From an uncultured Clostridia bacterium (GTDB lineage: Bacteria > Bacillota > Clostridia > Lachnospirales > Lachnospiraceae): 15,898 bases of DNA. Of the stretch, positions 7,211-14,975 are shown in pieces. The notes under the pieces were generated by a model. It saw only the letters and a list, made by a program, of their open reading frames with translations. It ran no database searches and was not told the origin of the DNA. Where the stretch lies: contig CAMUFS010000032.1 in the NCBI GenBank assembly GCA_947088195.1, forward strand, positions 1 through 15,898. The letters run 5' to 3'. The translations under genes were made by a program, and so were the position numbers. The stretch's first letter is position 1. Every line of letters starts with the position of its first letter.

Positions 7211-9205
7211 ATGACGGAAACAGATAAGGACCGCATGTTGGCGGAACATTATAAGAAATTATATTACAGGCAGGTGGAGGAAAATAAAAAGGATCTGCTT
7301 GATATGCGCAGATTAAAGGAACAGACAGGGCAGCTTGCCAAGGAAAAAGAAGAGTTTGCCAAAGCATTAAACCATTGTCAAAATTCTTTTGTCTGGCGGG
7401 CGCTAAAACCTGCGAGATTTGTCTTTCATAAGGGAAAACGTGTGAAGCATGTGCTTGTGAAGTATGGATTGACAGGATGTGTCCGTCGAATATGGAGGAA
7501 ACACAAAGAAAAGCGGACGGGAAAGGGTGAGTGGAATCGTATTCTTCTGCCAAATGAGGTTAGAAGAGAGCAGGAAAATACACAGTTTCAGAAAAATATC
7601 CGCATTAGCATCCTAGTTCCGCTTTACAATACACCAATTCGCTTTTTGGATGAGATGATTGACTCCTGTAGGCAGCAGACCTATAAAAATTGGGAGCTGT
7701 GTCTTGTCGATGGCAGTGATGATGCACATAAGGAAGTGGGAGCATACTGTGATGAGATATGTAAGATGGATTCCCGCATCCATTATAAGAAGATAGAGAA
7801 TCAGGGAATTGCAAAAAATACCAATATCTGCTTTGAGATGGCGACTGGGGAATATATGGCGCTGTTTGATCATGATGATATTCTGCATCCAAGTGCATTG
7901 TATGAGTGCATGAGGGCAATCTGTGAGGAGGATGCAGATTATATCTATACAGATGAGGCAACCTTTGAGGGAAATGACATCAGAAATATTATCACATATC
8001 ATTTTAAGCCAGATTATGCGTTTGATAATTTGCTGGCCAATAATTATATCTGCCATCTTTCTGTTTTTGATGCAGAGCTTCTTAAGAAGGCAGGGACCTT
8101 CCGCCAGTATGATGGCAGTCAGGATCACGATCTGATTCTGCGGCTTACATTGGCGGCTAGGAAGGTGAAACATATACAGAAATTATTGTATTATTGGCGT
8201 TCTCATCCCAATTCTGTCGCATCGGATATAAATTCAAAGCCATATGCGGTTGAGGCAGGAAAACGTGTGGTGCATGATAATCTTGCATCTCTTGGAATTG
8301 AGGCGACTGTGGAGAGCACAAAGGCATTTCCAACCATATATCGCATCCATTATAAGTTGACAATTCAGCCACTTATTTCTATCTTAATTCCCAATAAGGA
8401 TCATGTGGATGATCTGACCAGATGTATTGATTCCATCCTAGATAGATCCTCGTACCGGAATTTTGAAATTATTGTGGTTGAGAATAATAGTGTGGATGTA
8501 GAAACTTTTGAATATTATGAATATCTTAATACACTATCAAACGTATCTGTGGTAAAATGGGATTCAGGTTTTAATTATGCTGCAATTAATAATTTTGGAG
8601 CGGGATTTGCGAAGGGTGAATATCTGTTGCTCTTAAATAATGATACGGAGGTTATCAACAGCGATTGGCTGGAGGAGCTTCTTATGTATGGGCAGCGTCC
8701 AGATGTGGGAGCTGTGGGAGCGAAGCTATATTATCCTGATGATACCGTGCAACATGCTGGGGTTGTGATAGGGCTTGGCGCGCACCGCGCTGCAGGGCAC
8801 AGCCATTATGGCGTGTTAAAGGAAAATCTAGGATATATGGGAAGGCTCTACTATGCACAGGATGTGAGTGCTGTGACAGGTGCGTGCCTGTTGGTTAGAA
8901 AGGCATTGTTTGACGAGCTGAATGGATTGGATGAAAGATTTACGGTTGCCTTTAATGATGTGGATTTTTGCCTGCGTATCCGTGAGAAGGGGCTTTTGGT
9001 GGTATTCAATCCCTATGCAGAGCTGACGCATTATGAATCACGTTCCAGAGGTTTTGAAAATACAGAGGAAAAACGCATCCGCTTTGAGAATGAAGTTCGG
9101 ATGTTCCGAGAGCGTTATCAAAAGCTGCTGGAATCGGGAGATCCTTATTATAACCGCAATTTTTCTTTGGACAGTGCAGATTTTACTGTACAGATAGTTC
9201 CCTAA
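7211..9205 (+). CDS. Large glycosyltransferase with two tandem GT2 domains
   Basis: This cytoplasmic protein of 664 residues contains two family 2 glycosyltransferase domains, so it may add two different sugars or alternate linkages when building the chain. Residues about 10-60 form a charged coiled-coil-like segment ending in NSFVWRALKPARF plus a basic patch. Domain 1 (about 130-350) starts with ISILVPLYNTP, has the metal-binding FDHDD near 219-223, and GSQDHDL near 302. Domain 2 (about 388-640) starts with ISILIPNKDH, has LLLNNDTEV near 474-482 and FNDVDFCLRIREKG near 578-591, the pattern of rhamnosyltransferase-like GT2 enzymes. The ATG at 7211 is preceded by GAAAGG at 7194-7199. Both domains keep their acidic motifs and look active. 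The donor is not readable; dTDP-rhamnose is plausible because the pathway genes are adjacent. Confidence 0.9.
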   Translation: MTETDKDRMLAEHYKKLYYRQVEENKKDLLDMRRLKEQTGQLAKEKEEFAKALNHCQNSFVWRALKPARFVFHKGKRVKHVLVKYGLTGCVRRIWRKHKEKRTGKGEWNRILLPNEVRREQENTQFQKNIRISILVPLYNTPIRFLDEMIDSCRQQTYKNWELCLVDGSDDAHKEVGAYCDEICKMDSRIHYKKIENQGIAKNTNICFEMATGEYMALFDHDDILHPSALYECMRAICEEDADYIYTDEATFEGNDIRNIITYHFKPDYAFDNLLANNYICHLSVFDAELLKKAGTFRQYDGSQDHDLILRLTLAARKVKHIQKLLYYWRSHPNSVASDINSKPYAVEAGKRVVHDNLASLGIEATVESTKAFPTIYRIHYKLTIQPLISILIPNKDHVDDLTRCIDSILDRSSYRNFEIIVVENNSVDVETFEYYEYLNTLSNVSVVKWDSGFNYAAINNFGAGFAKGEYLLLLNNDTEVINSDWLEELLMYGQRPDVGAVGAKLYYPDDTVQHAGVVIGLGAHRAAGHSHYGVLKENLGYMGRLYYAQDVSAVTGACLLVRKALFDELNGLDERFTVAFNDVDFCLRIREKGLLVVFNPYAELTHYESRSRGFENTEEKRIRFENEVRMFRERYQKLLESGDPYYNRNFSLDSADFTVQIVP

Positions 9206-9209
9206 AAGT

Positions 9210-9215
9210 AAGGAG
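9210..9215 (+). promoter_or_regulatory. Strong but distant ribosome-site-like AAGGAG upstream of the first GT-C-like gene
   Basis: AAGGAG lies 14 bases before an in-frame TTG (9230) and 23 before the in-frame ATG (9239); no start codon in frame sits at the usual 5-9 bases. The start of the downstream gene is therefore uncertain and its translation could be weak. Confidence 0.35.
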
Positions 9216-9238
9216 CTGCAACGGCAAGATTGTGGTGT

Positions 9239-10561
9239 ATGGAGCAATTAACGGGAAAGGATGAACAGGAATTGAAAAGGGAGTTTCGTTTGCTTAAAGT
9301 ACTAAAGGAAGATGCTGGGGAGCTTATTAGACCTGTGAAGCCCTTTACTGTGGCAGATTATCTTGTTGTGTTTATTGTGCTGCTTTCCATGCTTTTGTTT
9401 TGTGATGCAGAATCGTTGGTGCAGACATCAGGGGCAAGCTTTGGTTATCTAAATCGCCGATTTTTGGATTTTTATGAATATGGCAGAGAATGTGGGATAA
9501 GAGAATTGTCTTATATGCCGCTTATCTATGTAATCTATGCCGTGTGGAACCTGCCACTTAAGCTTACGTTTCTGGTGCGTTATCCTATGCCAGAGGTGCC
9601 ACTTTTTGTACTTGTGTGGTATAAGCTTCTTCCAATTCTTTTATATTTGGGATGTGCTTATCTGGTGTATAAGATAGCTTGTGAGATTGGCATGGGCAAA
9701 AAGAAAGCAAAATTATGCGCGGCTGCGGCGTTTACCATGCCAGTGGGATTCTTTCTACAATTTTCTTACTGGAGTGTTATAGTAATCCCTCTTTTCTTTG
9801 TGATACTTGGATTGTTTTTTTATCTCAGGAACAATCGGTGGGGCTTTGTCGGCTGTTTTGCGGCTGCGATAGGCTGCCTGCAATATGTCTGTGTGCTGTT
9901 TCTGCCACTTTTGCTGTTGAAGGAGAAGAGGCTGCGCAGATTGTGTGAGGATATTGTTGTGGCAGTAGCTCCATTTTTGCTGGAATGTCTGGTTTATCAG
10001 AATCATCCCATTTTATTTCAGAATGTAAAGCTTTTTGACATCAATGCCAATTTTGAAGCTGGGCTGAATATTGGAATTTTTGTGATACAATATGTGTTAT
10101 TTTTCTTTGTGATGATTCTAGGTTGGTCCTATTTTACACATACCAGATCGAAGAAAGAGCTGGCTGCCTATGCTGTGTTTTTTGTCGGGCTTTCTGGAAC
10201 CATTACTTTGTGCCTGACAAATTGGAAGCCGGAGCTTTTTATGTTGCTTGTGCCGATCAGTGTGCTGGGTGCATTTTTGCATAAGGACATTCGTATTTTT
10301 ATGATACTTGACATAGGATGGGCGGGGCTGATTGTCGCTTATATGGCAATTAAGAGATTTGAGCTTGGAGGCATTGACATGGTGGCGTCTCTGTATACCA
10401 TTCTTTTGCTGGTGATTGTAGGATTCAAGCATCCTAGATTTCTTGCAGAGAAGGCAGAGGAGCTTCCGCTAATCTGTACTGGCTGGCTGCGCACCCGATT
10501 TTTGGCAGGGGCGGTGCTTGGTATTATTTGGATGCTTGCGGTAATGTTGTTTGGGGCGTGA
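9239..10561 (+). CDS. Short, divergent member of a tandem GT-C-like membrane protein family
   Basis: The product is 440 residues with about ten hydrophobic helices and a roughly 40-residue charged N-terminal extension that the next two proteins lack. It aligns with them along its length: DFYEYG for DFYEW, WYKLLPILLYLG for WYKLLP or YYKLLP, LPLLLLKEK for VPLLLLKEK, GAFLHKDIRIF for GAILHKDTKVF. Segments conserved in the other two are altered. FGQYD reads SYWSV, QWHPQW reads NWKPEL, the first-loop GDIxHT reads ESLVQT, and PFKYxPL reads CLQYVCVL. A long outer loop is reduced to about ten residues, and the protein stops at the last helix, where its relatives continue into a soluble beta-domain. 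The frame is intact, so it is not an obvious pseudogene. It may be a non-catalytic partner or have a new specificity. The start could be TTG 9230 instead of ATG 9239. Confidence 0.75.
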   Translation: MEQLTGKDEQELKREFRLLKVLKEDAGELIRPVKPFTVADYLVVFIVLLSMLLFCDAESLVQTSGASFGYLNRRFLDFYEYGRECGIRELSYMPLIYVIYAVWNLPLKLTFLVRYPMPEVPLFVLVWYKLLPILLYLGCAYLVYKIACEIGMGKKKAKLCAAAAFTMPVGFFLQFSYWSVIVIPLFFVILGLFFYLRNNRWGFVGCFAAAIGCLQYVCVLFLPLLLLKEKRLRRLCEDIVVAVAPFLLECLVYQNHPILFQNVKLFDINANFEAGLNIGIFVIQYVLFFFVMILGWSYFTHTRSKKELAAYAVFFVGLSGTITLCLTNWKPELFMLLVPISVLGAFLHKDIRIFMILDIGWAGLIVAYMAIKRFELGGIDMVASLYTILLLVIVGFKHPRFLAEKAEELPLICTGWLRTRFLAGAVLGIIWMLAVMLFGA

Positions 10562-10570
10562 GAGGAAATT

Positions 10571-12352
10571 ATGAAAAAGATTGCAGAAAAAAAGGATTTT
10601 ATCTTATTTGCTGTCTGTGCTGTGATCTGCTATCTGGTATTTCAGCAGGGTGATATCCGGCATACAGGAGGCTGCTCCTTTGCTTATCTTCAGGGGCATA
10701 TTCTTGATTTTTATGAATGGAATGTAGAAAAGGCAGATATGTATGCAAGTTATATGCCAAGCACCTACATTCTGTTTGCGATCTGGAATATTCCCGTTAA
10801 GCTTTTGGGGATTTTAAATGAGCCAAAGCTGGAGGTATCCTATTGGCTGATGATGTATTATAAGCTGCTTCCCACCTTATTTTATCTGGGCTCGTCAGTG
10901 CTGATATATAAGATTATTAAGGAGCTTTCTCTTGAGGAGGGCAGGGCAAAGCTTGCTATGTATGCGTTTCTCACCGCACCGATTGGATTTTATAGCCAGT
11001 TTTTATTTGGACAGTATGACAGCTTTACTGTATTTTTTACAATGCTTGGCGTGTATTATTATCTGCGTGAGGATCGTTTTAGGTTTGTTTTGTTTTTTGC
11101 GCTCGCAATTCCATTTAAATATTTTCCACTTTTGGTTTTTGTGCCGCTGTTGCTGTTAAAAGAGAAAAATATATGGAAGATTATACGAGATATGGCATTG
11201 GTTGCGATTCCTTATGCCGTGGAGCTTGTGATTTATTTTCCAAGTGAGATTTTCCGTGATTATGTGCTTGGTTTTACGCCGACAGAGTATGTGTACAGCG
11301 CTTCTCTTCCCACTGGCTCGACAAATCTAAGTCTTGTTATCTGTAGCTTTTGTCTGATCTGTGCGTGGGCGTATTTTAAAAATGTCACAGGAAAGGTATT
11401 GTTTGCACAGTGGACGTGCTTTTTTGCCACGCTTTCTTGTACGGTGATTTTTGGTCTGGCTCAATGGCATCCACAATGGTTGCTGTTTGCCGTGCCATTT
11501 TGGGTTCTGGGTGCGATTCTTCATAAAGATACCAAGGTGTTCTGGGCACTGGATGTGCTGATGATGCTCTTTTTCTGCATCTATCTATGTGGTATCTACA
11601 TTAACAATGCAGATCAGGCTATGTTTGAGTGGGGAATCCTTGGAAAGAACATGTATGGCAAGGAGGTAATGCCATATTTAAACCGAGAGCTTCGGATATG
11701 GGATATCTATCCTTTAAAGAATAATAATATATCTGGCACAATTTTTGCCGCTCTGATGACAGTGACAGCAATATTTCAATATCCCCCACTGGCGCAGGGA
11801 AATCTGATGCAGGCGATCCCAAAGGGGATGCGAGCGCTTCATATCCGATTTTTATCAGGGATTGCTGTTTTTATTGTGCCGGCGGTTATCTGTTATCTGG
11901 TGGCGGCGCTTCCTCCTTATCTTTCTTTGGATATTTCCAATGGAAGGCCGGAGGTACCTATGGTGGGAGATACGGTGACACAGGTTTTTACGGCGTCAGG
12001 AGATGATATTGTCCGGGTGGAGTTTTATCAGGGGACCTATGCGAGAATCAACACGGTTCCTCTGTATGTGACACTCTCAGAGATGGCGACGGGGAGAGAG
12101 ATCACATCGGTTGTATATGATACCAGCAAATTTAAAAATAATTCGTGGGTATCCTTTCCTGTAAAGGAAGGGCAGCTCAAGGCAGGTACACAGTATCGGA
12201 TCGATTTTGTCTGTCCTGAGGGTACCATTCTAAATACGGTATGTCTATTTCGAACAGAAGCTCAGGTGGATGAGACAACCTACTATATGGAATCAGGAAC
12301 CGCACAGAATTATAATCTCTGCATTCGTCTGTACCGGAAGAACAGAGGTTAA
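10571..12352 (+). CDS. GT-C-like polytopic glycosyltransferase with C-terminal beta-domain (second of three homologues)
   Basis: The product is 593 residues with about ten membrane helices followed by an outer domain of about 140 residues. Features compatible with a GT-C fold using polyprenyl-phosphate sugars are a first outer loop with QQGDIRHT and DFYEW, FGQYDSF (about 146-152) at the start of a helix, PFKYFPLLVFVPLLLLKEK (GQxD then KxxP-type spacing as in PIG-M/GT87-like mannosyltransferases), and QWHPQW near 298. The C-terminal domain (from about nt 11950) contains GTYARINTVPLYVTL and ends YNLCIRLYR. AGAGGA at 10561-10566 gives a clear ribosome site and the gene lies 9 bp after the previous one. 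It is very similar to the protein at 12376 throughout, implying gene duplication. Likely role: adding a sugar to the exported chain on the outer face. The family assignment is by motif only and the specificity is unknown. Confidence 0.75.
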   Translation: MKKIAEKKDFILFAVCAVICYLVFQQGDIRHTGGCSFAYLQGHILDFYEWNVEKADMYASYMPSTYILFAIWNIPVKLLGILNEPKLEVSYWLMMYYKLLPTLFYLGSSVLIYKIIKELSLEEGRAKLAMYAFLTAPIGFYSQFLFGQYDSFTVFFTMLGVYYYLREDRFRFVLFFALAIPFKYFPLLVFVPLLLLKEKNIWKIIRDMALVAIPYAVELVIYFPSEIFRDYVLGFTPTEYVYSASLPTGSTNLSLVICSFCLICAWAYFKNVTGKVLFAQWTCFFATLSCTVIFGLAQWHPQWLLFAVPFWVLGAILHKDTKVFWALDVLMMLFFCIYLCGIYINNADQAMFEWGILGKNMYGKEVMPYLNRELRIWDIYPLKNNNISGTIFAALMTVTAIFQYPPLAQGNLMQAIPKGMRALHIRFLSGIAVFIVPAVICYLVAALPPYLSLDISNGRPEVPMVGDTVTQVFTASGDDIVRVEFYQGTYARINTVPLYVTLSEMATGREITSVVYDTSKFKNNSWVSFPVKEGQLKAGTQYRIDFVCPEGTILNTVCLFRTEAQVDETTYYMESGTAQNYNLCIRLYRKNRG

Positions 12353-12375
12353 ATAGAATCGGAAGGGTGAGGCTT

Positions 12376-14151
12376 ATGACAGAGAAACCATTGCACAAAA
12401 TTGATTATATTATATTTGCAGCTCTTGCTGTGGTGTGTTTTCTGACATTCCAGCAGGGGGATATTATGCATACGGCAGGCTGCTCATATGGTTATCTTCA
12501 GGGGCATTTTTGGGATTTTTATGAGTGGGACGCCTATCAATATAATATGTGGGGCAGTTATATGCCAAGCACTTATCTGGTATTTGCAGTCTGGAATATT
12601 CCAATTAAGCTCTTGGGAATTGTCACTCGGCCAGAGCGGTTTGCGGCAAATACGGCTGTGCTGATGTGGTACAAATTGCTTCCAGTATCGCTGTATCTGG
12701 TGTCTGGGTATCTGATCTACAAGATTGCTTCCGTGATTGGCATGGGGACAAAGAAGAGCAAGCTCTGTGCTTATGTTTTTCTCACAACGCCGATTGGCTT
12801 TTTCAGTCAATTTATGTTTGGGCAGTATGATATTTTTACCGTGTTTTTAATTTTACTTGGCATCTATTATTATCTAAAAGATAACAGACGGCTGTTTGTG
12901 CTGTTTTTTGCATTGTCTTTGCCATTTAAATATTATTCGCTGCTTATTTTTGTTCCTCTTTTGTTGTTGAAGGAAAAGAATGTTTTCCGTATTGTGCGGG
13001 ATATGGTCGGTGTGACACTCTGCTATGTGCTTGAATTTGCCTTTTATTTTCACAGCCCGCTGTTTCGGCAGTATGTGCTTGGCTTTGGGCCGACAGGGTA
13101 TGTCTATCAGGCAGGAATTGACACTGGGGCAGCACATCTAAGCCTTGTGCTTATGTTTTTTTGTGGTATCTGTGCATGGGCGTATTTTACCAATCCAAAA
13201 ACTAAGAGTGAGCTGTCCCAATGGGCATTTTATCTTGGCTGTCTGGTAATTGCTGTGATTTTTGGCCTGTCTCAGTGGCATCCACAGTGGCTATTATTTG
13301 CCGTGCCATTCTGGGTAATGTCATCTTTCTTAAATAAAGATACAAAGATTTTTATGGTGTTAGATATTCTTATGATGCTGATGTTTATGATCTATACTGT
13401 CAATATTTGGCCGGATCATGTGGATCAGGAGCTGTTTACATGGGGTGTTTTTGGGGATTATATCTATAAATATATTGGAACTAAGCTTAGTATGCGGGAG
13501 ATTTTTCGCATTACAGATATGAATATGATAGGGAGCTTGTTTACTACATTGATGATAGCGGTTGCTCTCTTTAAACATCCAAAATATTGCACCGGAAATG
13601 TCAGCAGCAGCGTGGATTCCTGCATAGGGTGGATTCGAGCGCGTTTCCTTGGAGGGCTTGCCATCTTTTTGGTGCCGGCGGTTGCCTGTTTTATTGTGGC
13701 GGCAATGCCACCCTACGTATCACTGAACACAGGACCATCTTATAAAGTGGAGCTTCCCTTGATTGCCAGCCGCATGTCGCAGGTATTTATCGCGGAGCAG
13801 CCATATGTGGAGAGAATTGATTTTAAAGTTGCCACCTATGCAAGAAAGAATGAGGTAAAATTAGAGGTGAATCTGGTGGAATATGAGGGAGACAATCTAA
13901 TTTATACCACAACGCTTGACACCGCAGAATTTGAAGATAATGGCTGGGTCAAATTAAATGTTGGGAAAATTCCCGTTCAGCCGGGAAAGACATATCGAAT
14001 TGATTTCTGTTGTTATGATGGGGATGCGGGAAATTGTATTAGCCTATACCGCACAGAGGACAGAGAGCGGGCGGAGGAAGCGTTCGCTATGGTGCGGGAG
14101 TACCCGCAGGATTATAATCTGTGTGTAAGAGTATTTGGGGCAACACAATAG
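12376..14151 (+). CDS. GT-C-like polytopic glycosyltransferase with C-terminal beta-domain (third of three homologues)
   Basis: The product is 591 residues and a close homologue of the preceding protein, sharing QQGDIMHT, LQGHFWDFYEW, SYMPSTY, FGQYDIF (about 148-154), PFKYYSLLIFVPLLLLKEK, AHLSLVLMFFCGICAWAYF, SQWHPQWLLFAVPFW (near 300) and the same C-terminal beta-domain (ATYARKNEVKLEV, ending YNLCVRVF). The frame opens at GTG 12367, but ATG 12376 is preferred because AAGGG at 12363-12367 is 8 bases upstream and this N-terminus aligns with that of its neighbour. Conservation of the proposed catalytic segments in both full-length copies suggests both are active, perhaps with different donors or acceptors. 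A membrane mannosyl- or other hexosyltransferase is the likeliest class; a polymerase-like or acyl-transfer role cannot be excluded from sequence alone. Confidence 0.75.
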   Translation: MTEKPLHKIDYIIFAALAVVCFLTFQQGDIMHTAGCSYGYLQGHFWDFYEWDAYQYNMWGSYMPSTYLVFAVWNIPIKLLGIVTRPERFAANTAVLMWYKLLPVSLYLVSGYLIYKIASVIGMGTKKSKLCAYVFLTTPIGFFSQFMFGQYDIFTVFLILLGIYYYLKDNRRLFVLFFALSLPFKYYSLLIFVPLLLLKEKNVFRIVRDMVGVTLCYVLEFAFYFHSPLFRQYVLGFGPTGYVYQAGIDTGAAHLSLVLMFFCGICAWAYFTNPKTKSELSQWAFYLGCLVIAVIFGLSQWHPQWLLFAVPFWVMSSFLNKDTKIFMVLDILMMLMFMIYTVNIWPDHVDQELFTWGVFGDYIYKYIGTKLSMREIFRITDMNMIGSLFTTLMIAVALFKHPKYCTGNVSSSVDSCIGWIRARFLGGLAIFLVPAVACFIVAAMPPYVSLNTGPSYKVELPLIASRMSQVFIAEQPYVERIDFKVATYARKNEVKLEVNLVEYEGDNLIYTTTLDTAEFEDNGWVKLNVGKIPVQPGKTYRIDFCCYDGDAGNCISLYRTEDRERAEEAFAMVREYPQDYNLCVRVFGATQ

Positions 14152-14193
14152 AAAAAGCGATTGACAAAAATAAGGATAAAAAGGAGAAGGCGG

Positions 14194-14967
14194 ATGAAGG
14201 TAGTTATCTTTGCAGGAGGCTTTGGAACAAGAATAACAGAACAGAGCCATCTAAAGCCCAAGCCAATGATAGAGATTGGGGAGAAGCCCATTCTGTGGCA
14301 TATTATGAAGATCTATTCGGAGTATGGTTTTCATGAGTTTATTATTTGCCTTGGCTATAAGCAGTATGTGGTAAAGGAATTTTTTGCTGACTATTTTTTG
14401 CACACCTCAGATGTCACATTTGATTTGGCAAATAACCGTATGGAGGTACACAATAATTATTCTGAGCCGTGGAAGGTGACTCTGGTGGATACTGGCTTGC
14501 ACACCATGACTGGCGGTAGGGTAAAGCGCATACAAAGCTATGTGGGAAATGAGCCATTTATGCTGACCTACGGAGATGCTGTCAGCGATGTTAATATAAA
14601 GAAGGTTTTGGAATTTCACCAATCGCACGGAAAGACAGCCACGCTTACCACGGTGGATTTTGCCCAGATGAAGGGCGTTTTGGATATTGACAAGGATAAT
14701 ACAATACGTGCTTTCCGTGAGAAGGATGCCGCTGACGCAACATTAATTAATGGCGGTTTTATGGTGATGAATCCAGAGATATTTGATTATATCAAGGGAG
14801 ATGACACAGTATTTGAGAGAGAGCCATTGCAGAGATTAGCGGCGGAGGGACAGTTAAAATCTTATTATCATGATGGTTTTTGGCAGTGCATGGACACACA
14901 GAGAGAGATGCAGCGTCTGGAGGAGATGTGGCAGACAGGACATGCGCCGTGGAAAATATGGAAATGA
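14194..14967 (+). CDS. rfbF: Glucose-1-phosphate cytidylyltransferase
   Basis: This enzyme makes CDP-D-glucose from CTP and glucose-1-phosphate, the first step to CDP-3,6-dideoxyhexoses. The 257 residues match the usual RfbF length exactly. KVVIFAGGFGTRITEQ starts the protein, with the nucleotide-binding GGFGTR and then HLKPKPMIEIGEKPILWHIMK, which distinguishes cytidylyl- from thymidylyltransferases. MLTYGDAVSDVNI supplies the metal-binding Asp residues, and DGFWQCMDTQREM closes the protein. The frame opens at 14161, but AAGGAG at 14181-14186 sits 7 bases before ATG 14194, which gives the family N-terminus. rfbG starts 8 bp after the stop, so the two are co-expressed. Confidence 0.95.
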   Translation: MKVVIFAGGFGTRITEQSHLKPKPMIEIGEKPILWHIMKIYSEYGFHEFIICLGYKQYVVKEFFADYFLHTSDVTFDLANNRMEVHNNYSEPWKVTLVDTGLHTMTGGRVKRIQSYVGNEPFMLTYGDAVSDVNIKKVLEFHQSHGKTATLTTVDFAQMKGVLDIDKDNTIRAFREKDAADATLINGGFMVMNPEIFDYIKGDDTVFEREPLQRLAAEGQLKSYYHDGFWQCMDTQREMQRLEEMWQTGHAPWKIWK

Positions 14968-14975
14968 GGATTGCG

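Larger units (their letters stand above)
9239..14151 (+). repeat. Tandem array of three homologous membrane-protein genes
   Basis: Three consecutive genes encode related proteins in the same order of motifs, with intergenic spacings of 9 and 23 bp. The second and third are much closer to each other (for example QWHPQWLLFAVPFW is shared exactly) than either is to the first. This fits an old duplication that gave the divergent first copy and a later one that gave the other two, or relaxed selection on the first copy. Confidence 0.75.

Noticed and set aside
14161..14190. Perfect TTGACA ahead of rfbF as a possible -35 box
   Set aside because: At 16-18 bases downstream the sequence is GGAGAAGG-like ribosome-site sequence with nothing resembling a -10 box.
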